Below, piece by piece: positions 45,224-55,772 of a DNA stretch of 64,000 bases; within the stretch, counting starts at the first letter, position 1; each line of letters starts with the position of its first letter. The notes beneath the pieces were generated by a model. That model did no database searches and had not been told where the DNA came from. It saw only the letters and a program-made list of their open reading frames with translations. Location: positions 1 through 64,000 of the forward strand of contig JAFLSC010000005.1 in the NCBI GenBank assembly GCA_022511145.1, written 5' to 3'. The translations under genes were made by a program, and so were the position numbers. The stretch is from Helicobacter sp. (lineage in GTDB: Bacteria; Campylobacterota; Campylobacteria; Campylobacterales; Helicobacteraceae).

Positions 45224-46111
45224 ATGCCTTTAATTATCCCTCAAGACATACCTGCTTTTGCTTTATTAAAACAAAATGCGTTTATTATTGATGAAAATCG
45301 TGCAATCCACCAAGATATTCGCCCTTTAGAAGTTTTGATTTTCAATCTTATGCCAACCAAAATTGAGACAGAAAACCAAATCCTCTCGCTACTAGCTAAC
45401 TCACCCTTGCAAGTTAATATTACTTTACTCTCAACGGCAAGTTATGTTGGTAAAAACACGCCTCAACAGCACTTGGAACGCTTTTATAGCAATTTTGAGG
45501 ATATTAAAGGAAAAAAATTTGACGGGGCTATTGTTACAGGAGCACCGATTGAACACTTAGCATTTGAGGAAGTTAAATACTGGGAAGAGCTTGTTGCGAT
45601 TATGGAGTATCTTAAAACACATTGCACAAGCACAATTTATCTATGCTGGGGAGCTATGGCGGGACTTTATTATTTTCATAAAATTCAAAAAATCGCTTTG
45701 GAACAAAAAATGTTTGGGATTTATGAACACAAAAACTACCAAAATGATTTATTACTCAACGGGCTTGATGATTGGGTAAAAATCCCGCATTCTCGTCATT
45801 CTGGTATCAATGAAGCACAAGTAAGGGAAAATGAAAATCTCAAAATTTTATTAGAAGGAGAGATTAGCGGCATCACGATGCTCAAAGATTCTAAAGATAT
45901 TTTTATTTTAGGACACCCCGAATATGCCAAAAATACGCTTCTGTATGAATATCAAAGGGATTTGCAAAAAGGCTTAGAAATTGCCGAACCTTACAATTAT
46001 TTTGATAAAGACAAACAGCCAAATTTTTCTTGGCGTTCCTATGCGAGTGTAATTTTTTCAAACTGGCTGAATTTCTCTGTTTATCAAAACACTCCTTTTG
46101 TGTTAAGTTAA
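45224..46111 (+). CDS. metA: Homoserine O-acetyltransferase, MetA type
   Basis: 295-residue MetA-fold enzyme. The nucleophile is Cys141 in CWGAMAG, with the later HPEY containing the His. Acyl specificity in this family depends on residue 111 (E. coli numbering): Gly for succinyl, Glu for acetyl. Here the equivalent is Glu110 in [10 protein letters not shown], so I infer O-acetylhomoserine as product. That fits the neighbouring MetY, which uses this compound. Length is normal. The end overlaps the next minus-strand gene by four bases. Confidence 0.92.
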   Translation: MPLIIPQDIPAFALLKQNAFIIDENRAIHQDIRPLEVLIFNLMPTKIETENQILSLLANSPLQVNITLLSTASYVGKNTPQQHLERFYSNFEDIKGKKFDGAIVTGAPIEHLAFEEVKYWEELVAIMEYLKTHCTSTIYLCWGAMAGLYYFHKIQKIALEQKMFGIYEHKNYQNDLLLNGLDDWVKIPHSRHSGINEAQVRENENLKILLEGEISGITMLKDSKDIFILGHPEYAKNTLLYEYQRDLQKGLEIAEPYNYFDKDKQPNFSWRSYASVIFSNWLNFSVYQNTPFVLS

Positions 46112-46584
46112 TTATTTTGGGGAATTTCATAATAAATGAGATTCTTTTTTCTCTCCTCTAGAGTCTCCAAGGATTCTGCCTTAGGGTCAAGATAAATCTT
46201 ATAAAAGCGATTTTCATAAAGCACATTAACGCGTGTAGATTTATTATCAACGGGAATCATCTCTTCTTTAGCAAGTAAAAATCCCCCTGCTTCTCTCCCT
46301 ACAAAAGGAATCAAAAAAGAAATACTTAGAAGCAAACAAGCTCCATAAATCAACCTCACCAACACGCCAATATAAGCAATCCCAAAACCAAAACCAAAAA
46401 AAGCCCATAAAATCACAAAAACTTTCATATCCATAACATTAACAAAAAAAGGATTAAAAAATTCTCGAATCCCATAGTAATTAATATAATTAGCAAAAAT
46501 CCCCACCCAAAACAAACAACTTAACACAAAAGCAAGAAAAAGTCCAAGAATTATGGATTGAAAAATATAACTCATAACTTTCAT
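46108..46584 (-). CDS. Hypothetical membrane protein
   Basis: 158 residues with about three membrane helices in the first 105 (near 5-30, 53-75, 77-97), then a polar C-terminal part. No known domain is recognised. It starts on the last base of the YrdC-like gene (TAATG), so it is translated with it. A membrane protein in this position next to carB is what I recall in Campylobacter jejuni. Confidence 0.72.
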   Translation of the reverse strand: MKVMSYIFQSIILGLFLAFVLSCLFWVGIFANYINYYGIREFFNPFFVNVMDMKVFVILWAFFGFGFGIAYIGVLVRLIYGACLLLSISFLIPFVGREAGGFLLAKEEMIPVDNKSTRVNVLYENRFYKIYLDPKAESLETLEERKKNLIYYEIPQNN

Positions 46585-47042
46585 TATCGCACCCGCCTCA
46601 TTTTATAATTTGATATTTTAAAGATTTTTGAAGGTTTATTAGCAAAAATCCCTCGCTTATCAAGCACTACTATATCAGCCTTTTGCAGTGCAAAATCCAA
46701 GCTAAAGGATTGCTTGTGAGGATTAGCTGAAGTAGAATACAAAGGGGGCATTAATTTTAAAAACTCTTGATGCCAAAAATCTTTGACGACACGCAAAGCA
46801 AGAGGGGATTGCAAACTCGCTCTTTTAGGATAGATAAAAGTACTTTTAGAGGCTCTGCGGATATAATTTTTGTGCTTTTGGGGAACTCTTACATATTGTT
46901 TTAATACCTTAAAACTCGCTAATGTTTTTAAAATCTCTTGATAGGATTTTCTTGCTTTAATTTGGTTAAGATGAGTAAAATCCTCACTTAATAAACCCGC
47001 TGTTGTATCGCTTTGAGCTAGAAAAACTAAAGGTTTGGGCAT
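46584..47042 (-). CDS. Sua5/YciO/YrdC-family protein, short
   Basis: 152 residues resembling the RNA-binding fold of YrdC/TsaC. Visible marks are LAQSDTTAGLLS, the KxR-type IKARKSYQ, and YSTSANPHKQSF with the conserved SxN motif. TsaC makes threonylcarbamoyl-AMP for tRNA t6A; this copy is shorter than typical TsaC (about 185-200 residues), so it may be a divergent family member. It sits between carB and the membrane protein, as in Helicobacter pylori. Confidence 0.8.
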   Translation of the reverse strand: MPKPLVFLAQSDTTAGLLSEDFTHLNQIKARKSYQEILKTLASFKVLKQYVRVPQKHKNYIRRASKSTFIYPKRASLQSPLALRVVKDFWHQEFLKLMPPLYSTSANPHKQSFSLDFALQKADIVVLDKRGIFANKPSKIFKISNYKMRRVR

Positions 47043-47043
47043 T

Positions 47044-50000
47044 TTATTCCTTTAGATAATCCTGAATGGATTGTGCAAGATTGAGATTTTGGGATTTTAT
47101 TTCATTTACGGCACTCACTGCTACTCTTGCTGCCTCAATAGTCGTAAAATAAGGCACATTATGACGCAAAACTTGGGTGCGGATTTTGTCTGTATCCCCT
47201 TTGTTTGAGGATTCATCGCTAGTGTTAATCACCATTGCAATCTCTCCATTTGCTAACATATCGCCAATATTAGGTCGCCCCTCGCTGATTTTTAATGCCT
47301 CTTGACAAGTAATCCCCGCATCATTAAGGATTTTTGCTGTCCCTTTAGTCGCACATAAACTAAAACCCATTCCCACTAAAGCCTTGCTTAAATCTAGGGC
47401 AAAGGCTTTATCATAACTTCTAAGGGAGATAAAAACTTTTCCGCTCGTGGGGATAGAATTTTTACACGCTAATTGACTTTTTGCAAAACTTAAACCAAAG
47501 CTTCCGCTAATCCCCATAACTTCGCCGGTAGAACGCATTTCAGGTCCAAGCACCATTACTGCCCCATTAAGTTTATTAAACGGAAATACTGATTCTTTAA
47601 CCGCAACATAATTAGAGTGTTTAGGCTTAAATAAACCTTCTTGATATTGCACCTTATTAAAAATATCATAATGTTTAAGGGCAGTCTTCAAATCCCCTTT
47701 TACCATTACTTCTGTGGCAACCTTAGCAAGCGGTATGCCCGTTGCTTTGGAGACAAAAGGCACGGTGCGGGAAGCTCTAGGATTAACCTCAATAAGATAC
47801 AAAGTGTCTTTAAAGATTGCATATTGCACATTCATAAGCCCTACTACCCCTAGATTTCTTGCAATTTTTGCGGTTGTCTCCTCAATCTCTTTGATTTTTT
47901 CTTTTGAAATGCTAATAGAAGGCAGGGAGCAAGCAGAATCGCCACTATGGATTCCTGCTTCCTCAATATGCTGCATAATTCCCGCAATATACACTTCCTT
48001 GCCGTCGCAAATCGCATCAACATCAAGTTCTATGGCATTATTGAGGAATTTATCAATCAAAACAGGGGAATCTCCGCTCACACTCACCGCCTCACTCATA
48101 TACTCTTGTAATTCTGCCACATTATAAACAATCCGCATTGCCCTGCCACCCAAAACATAGCTGGGACGCACAAGCACAGGGAATCCTATACTTTGTGCGA
48201 TACCCATAGCTTCTTCTTTTGTGGAGGCAACTCCATTTTGAGGCTGCAAAAGCCCATTATCTTCAACAAATTGAGCAAACTTTTCTCTATCTTCAGCAAT
48301 ATCAATGATTTTTGCACTTGTCCCGATGATTTTTGCTCCAATTGTAGTCAGTTTTTTAGCAAGCCTCAAAGGTGTTTGCCCGCCAAAATGCACGATAATC
48401 CCATCAGGTTTTTCCCTCTCTATCACGCTTCTGACATTCTCAAAGGTAATGGGTTCAAAATACAAAACATCGCTCGTATCATAATCAGTACTGACGGTTT
48501 CAGGATTGCAGTTATACATAATGCTTTTAATCCCCATATCTCTAAGGGCAAAACTAGCATGAACACAACAATAATCAAACTCAATCCCCTGCCCAATCCG
48601 ATTAGGACCGCCGCCAATAATCATAATTTTAGGGGATTTATTGACACAATGAGACTCCAAAAAAGTATCACAAGGTGTGGTGGAATACAAATAGGCTGTT
48701 TGTGTCTCAAATTCTGCTGCACAAGTATCAACTTCATTGTATTGCAAATGAATATGATATTTTTGACGCAAATTATAAATATCCTCTTCCCTAAGCTCCA
48801 AAGATTCCTTTTGATTAATAAGAAAACTCAACATTTTATCGCTAAAACCATAATGTTTAACTTTCCGCAAAAATGCCTCATCGTTGAGTTTTTCAAAAGA
48901 AATTTCTTGCTCTAAAGCGATAATTTGTTCAATCTGTGAGAGAAAATACCTATCAATCTTGCTCCACTCATATATTTCATCAAGACTTATTCCCGCTCTA
49001 AAGGCATCGGCGATATACAATAGGCGATTGCTATTAGGGCGTCTAATCTCTCTTTGGATTTCATTATAATCTTGACTTAAAGGATTGAATCCAAAAATTC
49101 CTGTTTCAAGGCTATTGAGGGCTTTTTGCAAAGACTCTTTAAAAGTATTTCCAATCGCCATTACCTCACCGATTGATTTCATTGAAGTTGTTAGCGTAGA
49201 ATCAGCTTGTGGGAATTTTTCAAAAGTAAAGCGGGGGATTTTCGTTACAATATAATCAATACTAGGCTCAAAACTCGCAGGCGTGCTAGTAATATCATTT
49301 TTAATTTCATCAAGACTAAAGCCTACTGCTAAGAGTGTAGCGACTTTGGCGATAGGATAGCCTGTGGCTTTAGAAGCTAGGGCGGAACTCCTTGAAACGC
49401 GGGGATTCATCTCAATAACCGTCATTCTTCCTGTTTGCGGATTAATGGCAAATTGCACATTGCTTCCGCCTGTATCCACACCGATTTCACGCAAAATTGC
49501 AAAAGAAGCATCACGCATTCTTTGGTATTCTTTATCTGTTAGTGTTAAAGCTGGTGCAATCGTGATAGAATCCCCCGTATGCACTCCCATAGGGTCAAGA
49601 TTTTCAATGCTGCAAACAATGATACAATTATCGTGTTTATCACGAATCACTTCCATTTCATATTCTTTCCAACCTAGCAGGGATTCCTCAATCAAAATCT
49701 CATTAATCGGGCTAATTTCTAGGGCATTTTGGGCTAGGGCTTTAAATTCATCAATATTATAAGCCACACCGCTTCCGCCCCCTGCTAGAGTATAACTTGC
49801 ACGAATAATCAAAGGAAAGCCAATAACTTTAGCAGCATTGAGGGCTTCCTCAAGGCTATAAGCATAGCGGGATTTGGGTAAATCCATACCGATTTTAATC
49901 ATTGCTTCCTTAAATGCTTGTCTGTCTTCACCCTTTTTAATAGCTTCAGGCTTAGCCCCTAAAAATTTAATCCCCTCTAATAAGCCTTTTTCAAACATAC

Positions 50001-50301
50001 TCATTGCAATATTAAGGGCTGTCTGTCCCCCCATTGTGGGTAAAATCGCATCAACTTTTTCTTTTTGGATAATATTAAAGACAATCTCTTCTGTAATAGG
50101 CTCAATATAAGTCTTATCAGCAAACTCTGGGTCTGTCATAATGGTGGCGGGATTAGAATTTATCAAAACCACTTTATAGCCTAGCTCTTTTAAAGTTTTA
50201 GCCGCCTGCGTCCCTGAATAATCAAACTCACAAGCCTGCCCTATCACAATAGGTCCTGAACCAATCAATAAAATCGTCTTAATATCATCGCGTTTAGGCA
50301 T
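47044..50301 (-). CDS. carB: Carbamoyl-phosphate synthase large subunit
   Basis: 1085-residue synthetase producing carbamoyl phosphate for arginine and pyrimidine synthesis. The two ATP-grasp halves are seen: [17 protein letters not shown] near residue 13 and [14 protein letters not shown] near 165 in the first; [20 protein letters not shown] and [14 protein letters not shown] in the second. The MGS-like regulatory domain occupies the C-terminus, with [11 protein letters not shown] near 925. The small subunit carA is elsewhere. An 8-bp stem-loop separates it from gmk. Confidence 0.98.
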   Translation of the reverse strand: MPKRDDIKTILLIGSGPIVIGQACEFDYSGTQAAKTLKELGYKVVLINSNPATIMTDPEFADKTYIEPITEEIVFNIIQKEKVDAILPTMGGQTALNIAMSMFEKGLLEGIKFLGAKPEAIKKGEDRQAFKEAMIKIGMDLPKSRYAYSLEEALNAAKVIGFPLIIRASYTLAGGGSGVAYNIDEFKALAQNALEISPINEILIEESLLGWKEYEMEVIRDKHDNCIIVCSIENLDPMGVHTGDSITIAPALTLTDKEYQRMRDASFAILREIGVDTGGSNVQFAINPQTGRMTVIEMNPRVSRSSALASKATGYPIAKVATLLAVGFSLDEIKNDITSTPASFEPSIDYIVTKIPRFTFEKFPQADSTLTTSMKSIGEVMAIGNTFKESLQKALNSLETGIFGFNPLSQDYNEIQREIRRPNSNRLLYIADAFRAGISLDEIYEWSKIDRYFLSQIEQIIALEQEISFEKLNDEAFLRKVKHYGFSDKMLSFLINQKESLELREEDIYNLRQKYHIHLQYNEVDTCAAEFETQTAYLYSTTPCDTFLESHCVNKSPKIMIIGGGPNRIGQGIEFDYCCVHASFALRDMGIKSIMYNCNPETVSTDYDTSDVLYFEPITFENVRSVIEREKPDGIIVHFGGQTPLRLAKKLTTIGAKIIGTSAKIIDIAEDREKFAQFVEDNGLLQPQNGVASTKEEAMGIAQSIGFPVLVRPSYVLGGRAMRIVYNVAELQEYMSEAVSVSGDSPVLIDKFLNNAIELDVDAICDGKEVYIAGIMQHIEEAGIHSGDSACSLPSISISKEKIKEIEETTAKIARNLGVVGLMNVQYAIFKDTLYLIEVNPRASRTVPFVSKATGIPLAKVATEVMVKGDLKTALKHYDIFNKVQYQEGLFKPKHSNYVAVKESVFPFNKLNGAVMVLGPEMRSTGEVMGISGSFGLSFAKSQLACKNSIPTSGKVFISLRSYDKAFALDLSKALVGMGFSLCATKGTAKILNDAGITCQEALKISEGRPNIGDMLANGEIAMVINTSDESSNKGDTDKIRTQVLRHNVPYFTTIEAARVAVSAVNEIKSQNLNLAQSIQDYLKE

Positions 50302-50337
50302 AGATTCTCTTTTTACATTAAATTTTAGTATTTTATC

Positions 50338-50367
50338 GTGTTATGACTTAAATTTAGGGCATAACAC
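50338..50367. terminator. Stem-loop between carB and gmk
   Basis: GTGTTATG (50338-50345) and CATAACAC (50360-50367) form a perfect 8-bp stem with a 14-base loop in the 84-base gap. It follows gmk on the minus strand and precedes carB, so it may end the chePep-gmk transcript. Confidence 0.45.
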
Positions 50368-50385
50368 AAATTAATCCCAAAAAAT

Positions 50386-51009
50386 TCAACTCTCCCATTG
50401 CTCTAATAAAGAATCTAAACAAAATAGACTGGATTTTAAATAAACCAATTTGGCAATACAAACAAGCTGTTTAGCGGATTCTTCTAAATTATGATTGATA
50501 ATTAAATAATCAAAGCTTTGGAGATTTTGGATTTCTTGAGTCGCATTGTTAAGCCGTTTTTGAATCATTGCTTGCGTGTCGCTTCCTCTTGATTCTAAAC
50601 GCATTTGGAGAGTTTTTTTATTAGGTGTTGTAACAAAAACAGAGGTGGTTTGGTTGGGAAACGCATTTTTGATATTTTTTTGCCCTTGCACATCAATATC
50701 AAAAATCACTAACTTATCATCTTTTAAGGCATTTAGCACTTGCGTTTTAGAAGTCCCATAAAAATTTCCATGCACTTGTGCCCATTCTAAAAATTCCCCC
50801 CTATCTCTTTGAGTGATAAAATCCTCTAATGAAAGAAAATGATAATGCACCCCATCTTTTTCGCCCTCACGCATAGGACGTGTTGTTGAGGAGATAGAAA
50901 AATAATGATGAGGAAATTCTTGTGCTAAAATTTTATATAGGGAGCTTTTTCCTGCCCCACTGGGACCTGAAAGCACCAAAATAGCTCCCTTAAGTCTAGC
51001 ATTATGCAT
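50386..51009 (-). CDS. gmk: Guanylate kinase
   Basis: 207 residues, phosphorylates GMP to GDP. The P-loop LSGPSGAGKSSL is near residue 14, and STTRPMREGEKDGVHY near 40 and FLEWAQVHGNFYGTS near 75 are family marks. The start shares one base with the chePep stop (TAATG). The chePep-gmk-nucT neighbourhood matches HP0322-HP0321-HP0323 in Helicobacter pylori, as I recall it. Confidence 0.96.
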   Translation of the reverse strand: MHNARLKGAILVLSGPSGAGKSSLYKILAQEFPHHYFSISSTTRPMREGEKDGVHYHFLSLEDFITQRDRGEFLEWAQVHGNFYGTSKTQVLNALKDDKLVIFDIDVQGQKNIKNAFPNQTTSVFVTTPNKKTLQMRLESRGSDTQAMIQKRLNNATQEIQNLQSFDYLIINHNLEESAKQLVCIAKLVYLKSSLFCLDSLLEQWES

Positions 51010-51998
51010 TAATTTTTGTCTTCTTTGTTAGGGAATTGGATTGTGATATTAATTGTTGCTCCATTAAGCAATTCTTTAAGATTTTGGGTTTGGAGACTTT
51101 GCAAACTCTGAAGAGCAGCAATTAAACCTTCAAGAGAATTGGCTTGAATATTTTGTGTGATATTATTTTGATTTTCTTTAGGGACAAGGGGTGCTTGATT
51201 AGGTTCTTTGGCGATAGGCTCACCTAAGGCTTCGCTAAGTCCCTCTATACTCAAAGAATCAAAATCATCTTCTATGCTTGTTTCTTGCGTTTCTGCTCCT
51301 TTGGCTTCTGGGGATTCCTCTTGCAAATCTTGCTCTTGTAAATCCTCTGTGAGATTTTCTGTAATATCTTGTTCTTTTGCTTCTTTTGGCTCATCTTTTG
51401 GAGTTTCTGTTTCTTCTAAGCCTAAATCAAAATCCATTCCTCCTAAATCAAGCTGCTCATCACCATTAGAATCTACGGCTAAATTCGCTTCACTACCAGC
51501 TTCCTCTAAGCCCTCTTCTGAAGAATCCAAAAGGTCCTTAACCTCATTAATATCATTTTTGTCTAAAACTTGTGGATTGTCTCCTCCTAGAGATTCATCA
51601 TCTAAGCCCAAATCATCAAATTCACTTAAATCAAGCTCTTCATTACCGCTTAATTCCTCTATTTTAGATTCCTCCTCATTCGCTAGAGAAATCCCGCTCA
51701 TTTTAGCGAGCAAATTCACTAAATCCGTAGGCAAGAAAGGCTTTTGGACATATTCCTCAAAACCTTCAATTTTAGCGTTATTCCTTGAGTAAAGCAAACC
51801 GGTTTTTGTTTCTGGAAAGGCTTGTTTGTAAGCTTCAAAAGATTCTTGAGTGAAACTTTCATCATCAACAATAAAAACTTCTGCTTGTATGTTCGTTTCT
51901 ATTTCTTGTGTTTCTACTATTTCCAATCCCGCTTTTGTGGCACTCAATGAAACCAACTTTGTGATAATTGGATTTTTATTAACAAGATAAATTTTCAT
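51009..51998 (-). CDS. chePep: ChePep-like poly-Glu chemotaxis protein
   Basis: 329 residues, strongly acidic. The first 100 residues have a receiver-domain pattern (AEVFIVDDES near 40-48; YVQKP near 83-87), but the usual acidic pair at the start is replaced by NK, so it looks like a pseudo-receiver. Residues about 110-260 are Glu/Asp/Ser-rich and low in complexity. The C-terminus has a short conserved-looking region (SLEGLIAALQSLQSL, then TINITIQFPN). ChePep (HP0322) regulates polar flagellar rotation and chemotaxis in Helicobacter pylori and is limited to Campylobacterota. Assignment rests on architecture and its place beside gmk. Confidence 0.85.
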   Translation of the reverse strand: MKIYLVNKNPIITKLVSLSATKAGLEIVETQEIETNIQAEVFIVDDESFTQESFEAYKQAFPETKTGLLYSRNNAKIEGFEEYVQKPFLPTDLVNLLAKMSGISLANEEESKIEELSGNEELDLSEFDDLGLDDESLGGDNPQVLDKNDINEVKDLLDSSEEGLEEAGSEANLAVDSNGDEQLDLGGMDFDLGLEETETPKDEPKEAKEQDITENLTEDLQEQDLQEESPEAKGAETQETSIEDDFDSLSIEGLSEALGEPIAKEPNQAPLVPKENQNNITQNIQANSLEGLIAALQSLQSLQTQNLKELLNGATINITIQFPNKEDKN

Positions 51999-52082
51999 AA
52001 ATGCCCCTTTTGGCTTTGTATTTTTTACAACGATTTGCTAAAATTATAACTTAAGTTTTCTTAAGTTTTGCAAGGATTTTCA

Positions 52083-52640
52083 ATGTTTCACAAATTTTTT
52101 TACTTTGGAGCTTGGTTGTGCCTCTTTTTTCTCTTAAACACACAAAGCCTTAATGCACAAAATCTTGATACCCAAAGTCTTTATTTTATGCCCAAAGAAC
52201 AAGAAAAGGCGTTTCATCATCTAATTAATATTTTAAAAAATTCTAAAAATCACCTCGATATTGCTATTTATAGTTTTACCAATCGTGAAATCGCCAAAGC
52301 AATCCGTGATACTGCCAAAAGAGGCACAAAAGTGCGTATTATCTATGATAAAAGTACCAATGAAAAATCACAAAATTCAACGATTGGCTATCTTGCTAAG
52401 CTTAACAATATCGAAGTTTGCTTACTGCAAGGTAAAGCCTCAAAAAATCAAAAATATTTTGGTTTAATGCACACGAAAATGGCTATTAGTGATAACTATC
52501 TTGTTATTGGCTCGGCTAACTGGTCTAAGAGTGCTTTTGAGACAAATTATGAAACGCTTTTTATCACGCAAGATTCCAACCTCATCACTAAAGCTAAAGA
52601 GGAGTTTAACGCAATGTTTAAGGAGTGCGAAAAATATTAA
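52083..52640 (+). CDS. nucT: Exported phospholipase-D-type nuclease (NucT family)
   Basis: 185 residues with a signal peptide of about 25 residues. A single HKD motif is present, HTKMAISDNYLVIGSANWS near residue 130-148. Single-HKD proteins of this kind dimerise to form one active site; NucT of Helicobacter pylori is a membrane-bound nuclease involved in DNA uptake and purine salvage from DNA. The ATG at 52083 has AAGGA ahead; a TTG at 52068 opens earlier. Its 3' end overlaps the convergent transferase gene by 23 bases. Confidence 0.9.
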   Translation: MFHKFFYFGAWLCLFFLLNTQSLNAQNLDTQSLYFMPKEQEKAFHHLINILKNSKNHLDIAIYSFTNREIAKAIRDTAKRGTKVRIIYDKSTNEKSQNSTIGYLAKLNNIEVCLLQGKASKNQKYFGLMHTKMAISDNYLVIGSANWSKSAFETNYETLFITQDSNLITKAKEEFNAMFKECEKY

Positions 52641-54138
52641 AAATATCCATTTCTTTGCTATAATCTTGCGTTTGGACATCAAAAAAGCCAAGCAAAGAAT
52701 GGAAAACATTATCGTGAGATAAGTTGAAAGATTTGTTGTTTTTTAGATTAGCATTATTGCTCCACAAAATAATAGGGATTGTTGTTTGAAAAAGTGGGGC
52801 TAAGCCATAAGGCATTCCGTGCAAATAGATACCATATTCTCCTAAGCTCTCGCCGTGGTCAGAGAGGTAAAACAAGGCTTTTTTAGAATGTTGTGATTGC
52901 AAAAGCATAGTAATAAGCTCACTTAATAAAAAATCCGTATAAAGCAAAGTATTATCGTAGGTATTGATAATAGATTCTTTGGAGCATTCTTGCAATTGAT
53001 TGGTTTGGCAAATTGGCAAAAATTTCTTAAAATTCCCTGGATAACGTTTATAATAAGCTGGTCCGTGTGAGCCTTGTAAATGCAGCACAATGAGATTATA
53101 TTTTGTGAGATTTTGCATTTTAGAAGCAACACTCTCAAGTAAAACCTCATCATAAGGTGCTTGTATCATTTTAACTTCCTCTAACCTATCACAAACCCCT
53201 TTACAGCCTCCATAATTATTCCCATACCAAGCGACATTAACACCCACTCTTTGCAAAACATCTAAGACATTTTCTTGGTATTGATTCAGGTTAAAATGCT
53301 CTCTTGATGAGGGTGAAAACATACAAGGCAAAGAAACCGCTGTTGAAGTCCCACAACTGCTCCCTTCAAAATACAACAATCCTTCTAAATTTTGCGTGTA
53401 AGGGTTTGTCAAATTCCCTTGATAACCGCCTAAAGAATAATTAGCACTTCTTGCAGTTTCACCGATAACTAAAATCATCAAAGATGATTCTGCACTTTCA
53501 TCTAAACTCGCATCTTGAGCAATAACTTCAAAATCTTTAGGTAAAGAATATTCTTTAAAGAAAAATTTACCCAAAGAATAAAGAGGATAAAAAGGGACAT
53601 TATAAACTCTCACTTCTTTATAATTCCGCACAAAAGGCATTAAGGATTGTGAAAAAGCAAAAAACACTAGCAAAAAAATCCCCAAACTACCAAAAAACAA
53701 AGAAATCTTTACTTTAAGATGAGATTTTAAGCTCCCATAATCAATCTTAATAAACCACAACAAAAAGCTTGGCACAATCCCCAAACAAAAAATAAAAGCT
53801 ATCATTTTAAAATTAAAAAGCTCCATAGCCTCCTTTGCATTAGTAGAAATTATATTGCGTATCATCTCACTATCAATAACAATACCAAAATTCATCATAA
53901 AATACACACTAATGCAAGTCATCAAATAAAGCAAAGACATTAAAATCTTAGTGCAATAAGGAATAAAAATCAAAGAAAAAATCACTACGAGTGCAAGAAA
54001 ATAAATACAAACAAAATAAAATATCTCAAAAAAATTTACTTTTTGGTAGATATAATCAAAAAGAAGAAAATTAAAAGCCGTTAATAATAAAGCACACAAT
54101 AGAGTAAATTTTAACCAACTAAGAGTAAAAAATTTCAA
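52618..54138 (-). CDS. Phosphoethanolamine transferase (EptA/EptC family)
   Basis: 506 residues: five N-terminal membrane helices (to about residue 185), then a periplasmic sulfatase-type domain. The nucleophile is the Thr in CGTSTAVSLPCM near residue 262; metal/substrate residues appear in VIGETARSANYSLGGY near 225 and SDHGESLGEYGIYLHG near 438. The family adds phosphoethanolamine to lipid A and, in Campylobacter jejuni, also to the flagellar rod protein, altering polymyxin resistance. The acceptor here is not determined. Confidence 0.9.
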   Translation of the reverse strand: MKFFTLSWLKFTLLCALLLTAFNFLLFDYIYQKVNFFEIFYFVCIYFLALVVIFSLIFIPYCTKILMSLLYLMTCISVYFMMNFGIVIDSEMIRNIISTNAKEAMELFNFKMIAFIFCLGIVPSFLLWFIKIDYGSLKSHLKVKISLFFGSLGIFLLVFFAFSQSLMPFVRNYKEVRVYNVPFYPLYSLGKFFFKEYSLPKDFEVIAQDASLDESAESSLMILVIGETARSANYSLGGYQGNLTNPYTQNLEGLLYFEGSSCGTSTAVSLPCMFSPSSREHFNLNQYQENVLDVLQRVGVNVAWYGNNYGGCKGVCDRLEEVKMIQAPYDEVLLESVASKMQNLTKYNLIVLHLQGSHGPAYYKRYPGNFKKFLPICQTNQLQECSKESIINTYDNTLLYTDFLLSELITMLLQSQHSKKALFYLSDHGESLGEYGIYLHGMPYGLAPLFQTTIPIILWSNNANLKNNKSFNLSHDNVFHSLLGFFDVQTQDYSKEMDIFNIFRTP

Positions 54139-54263
54139 TTAATCTCCTAAAAAATGACAATATGGGAATTTCATTAATTCTATAAGAAAAATTCTAACAC
54201 ATAAATATTAACTAAGAGTAAATGTAAAAAAGTGATTTATATTTGGAGTAAAATCCACAATAA

Positions 54264-55067
54264 CTAAGAAGCATACATAATGCCAAAGAGTTTTTGTGTG
54301 TTTTGATTAATTTGACTTGCTAGAGCCTCTTGAGTTATGCCTAAAATCTCACTCATCTTATCCAAAACTAAAGGGATATAAGCTGGCTCATTTCGCTCTC
54401 CTCGATGAGGATGAGGCGTCAAATAAGGAGCATCAGTTTCTAAAAGCAGGGATTCTAAAGGGATTTTAGGTAAAACTTCTAACAATTTTCTTGCATTCTT
54501 AAAGGTTAAAACACCCCCTATGCCATAGTAAAAACCACTTTGAGCGAGGCTTAAGAGTTGAAAATCCGCATTAAAACAATGCAAAACGCCGCCTTTAAGC
54601 TTAGAAGCATAGGTTTGTAAAATCTCTAAACTATCGCAAGAAGCATCTCTAATATGCACAATCAAGGGCTTTTGGGATTGAATAGCCAAATGAATTTGAG
54701 CAATAAACACTTCTTTTTGCAGTGCTTTAAGCTCCTGTATATCATTACATTTTGACTCTTTTAATCCCTCTTCTAAACGATAATAATCCAAGCCACACTC
54801 CCCTATTGCCACACATTTTTCATCGTCTAAAAAACTTGTGATAAATTTTTCATTATACAAATGAGCGTAATTAGGGTGTAATCCGCTCGCAAAAAAGATT
54901 TCCTCATAACGATGAGCTAATTCTCTTGCTCGCATTAAATCATCAGGGTGTGCTGCGGGAATAATAAAACGCACAATCCCTTTTTCTTTCGCCCTTTGCA
55001 AAACACTATCAAAATCTTCTTGGTATCTCAAATCATCTAAATGGCAATGCGTATCACAAAGTCGCAT
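54264..55067 (-). CDS. TatD-family DNase/metallohydrolase
   Basis: 267 residues of the TatD/amidohydrolase fold. Metal-binding marks are DTHCHLDDLRY at the N-terminus, FIIPAAHPDD near 40, GECGLDYY near 90, LIVHIRDA near 130, LHCFN near 155 and LLETDAPYLTPHPHRG near 200. It is a metal-dependent exonuclease or a quality-control hydrolase. The ATG at 55067 follows AGGAGA; the frame extends further to 55097. Divergent from ribE across 69 bases. Confidence 0.92.
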   Translation of the reverse strand: MRLCDTHCHLDDLRYQEDFDSVLQRAKEKGIVRFIIPAAHPDDLMRARELAHRYEEIFFASGLHPNYAHLYNEKFITSFLDDEKCVAIGECGLDYYRLEEGLKESKCNDIQELKALQKEVFIAQIHLAIQSQKPLIVHIRDASCDSLEILQTYASKLKGGVLHCFNADFQLLSLAQSGFYYGIGGVLTFKNARKLLEVLPKIPLESLLLETDAPYLTPHPHRGERNEPAYIPLVLDKMSEILGITQEALASQINQNTQKLFGIMYAS

Positions 55068-55136
55068 TTTTTCTCCTAAATATTTGTTATAATTCAAACA
55101 GCATTTTATTCTAACTTACCTTAAAAAGGAATCTTA

Positions 55137-55772
55137 ATGTTTACAGGCTTGGTTAGGGAGTTTGCAGAAGTTAAGGCGCTCCAAAATAACATTCTTACTC
55201 TTAAAGCAAAATACAAACCCCAAATAGGCGATAGCATTTGCGTAAATGGTGCCTGCCTAACCACAATCAAGCTTTTAAAAGATGGATTTAGCCTAGAAAT
55301 CAGTGAAGAATCACAATCCCACCTTGCCTTAGAAAATTACCAAAATTTCGTGCATATTGAACCCGCTTTGCGATTAACAGACCGCCTTGATGGGCATTTA
55401 CTGCAAGGACACATTGACGCTCTTGGAGTTATTACTCAAATCAATCCTCACCCCATTGGCACAGATTTTTTTATCCAAACCAATTTTGAAACCCTAGAAT
55501 TTTGCTCTCCCAAAGGCAGTATTGCTCTTGATGGGGTAAGTCTCACAATTAATGAAGTTTTCACAGATTCACTCCGCCTTACGCTTATCCCTCACACGCT
55601 CAAAAATACACTTTTTAAAAATTACAAAGTTGGCAGACGCGTCAATATTGAAACTGATATGTTTGCCAAGATGATTGTGCATTTTCTCAAAAATACGCAA
55701 AATAATAAGCAAAATCCAAAAACCCTCCCGCAAAGTTGGAGGGAAATTGATGCAATCTTAGGAAGCTATTAA
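55137..55772 (+). CDS. ribE: Riboflavin synthase, alpha chain
   Basis: 211 residues in two similar lumazine-binding halves. MFTGLVREFAEVK starts the first; GDSICVNGACLT near 45 and the second-half GSIALDGVSLTINEV near 135 mark the pair. The enzyme makes riboflavin from two lumazine molecules. The stop overlaps flhX by one base (TAATG), so a flavin enzyme and a flagellar protein are translationally coupled, as in Helicobacter pylori. Confidence 0.95.
   Translation: MFTGLVREFAEVKALQNNILTLKAKYKPQIGDSICVNGACLTTIKLLKDGFSLEISEESQSHLALENYQNFVHIEPALRLTDRLDGHLLQGHIDALGVITQINPHPIGTDFFIQTNFETLEFCSPKGSIALDGVSLTINEVFTDSLRLTLIPHTLKNTLFKNYKVGRRVNIETDMFAKMIVHFLKNTQNNKQNPKTLPQSWREIDAILGSY

Noticed and set aside
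48193..48915. Long open frame opposite carB
   Set aside because: It is antisense to the strongly conserved carB coding sequence, and its composition reads as a shadow with no recognisable domain.
51208..51792. Plus-strand Ser-rich frame opposite chePep
   Set aside because: It is the complement of the Glu/Asp-rich repeat region, which gives Ser/Phe-rich reading by base composition.
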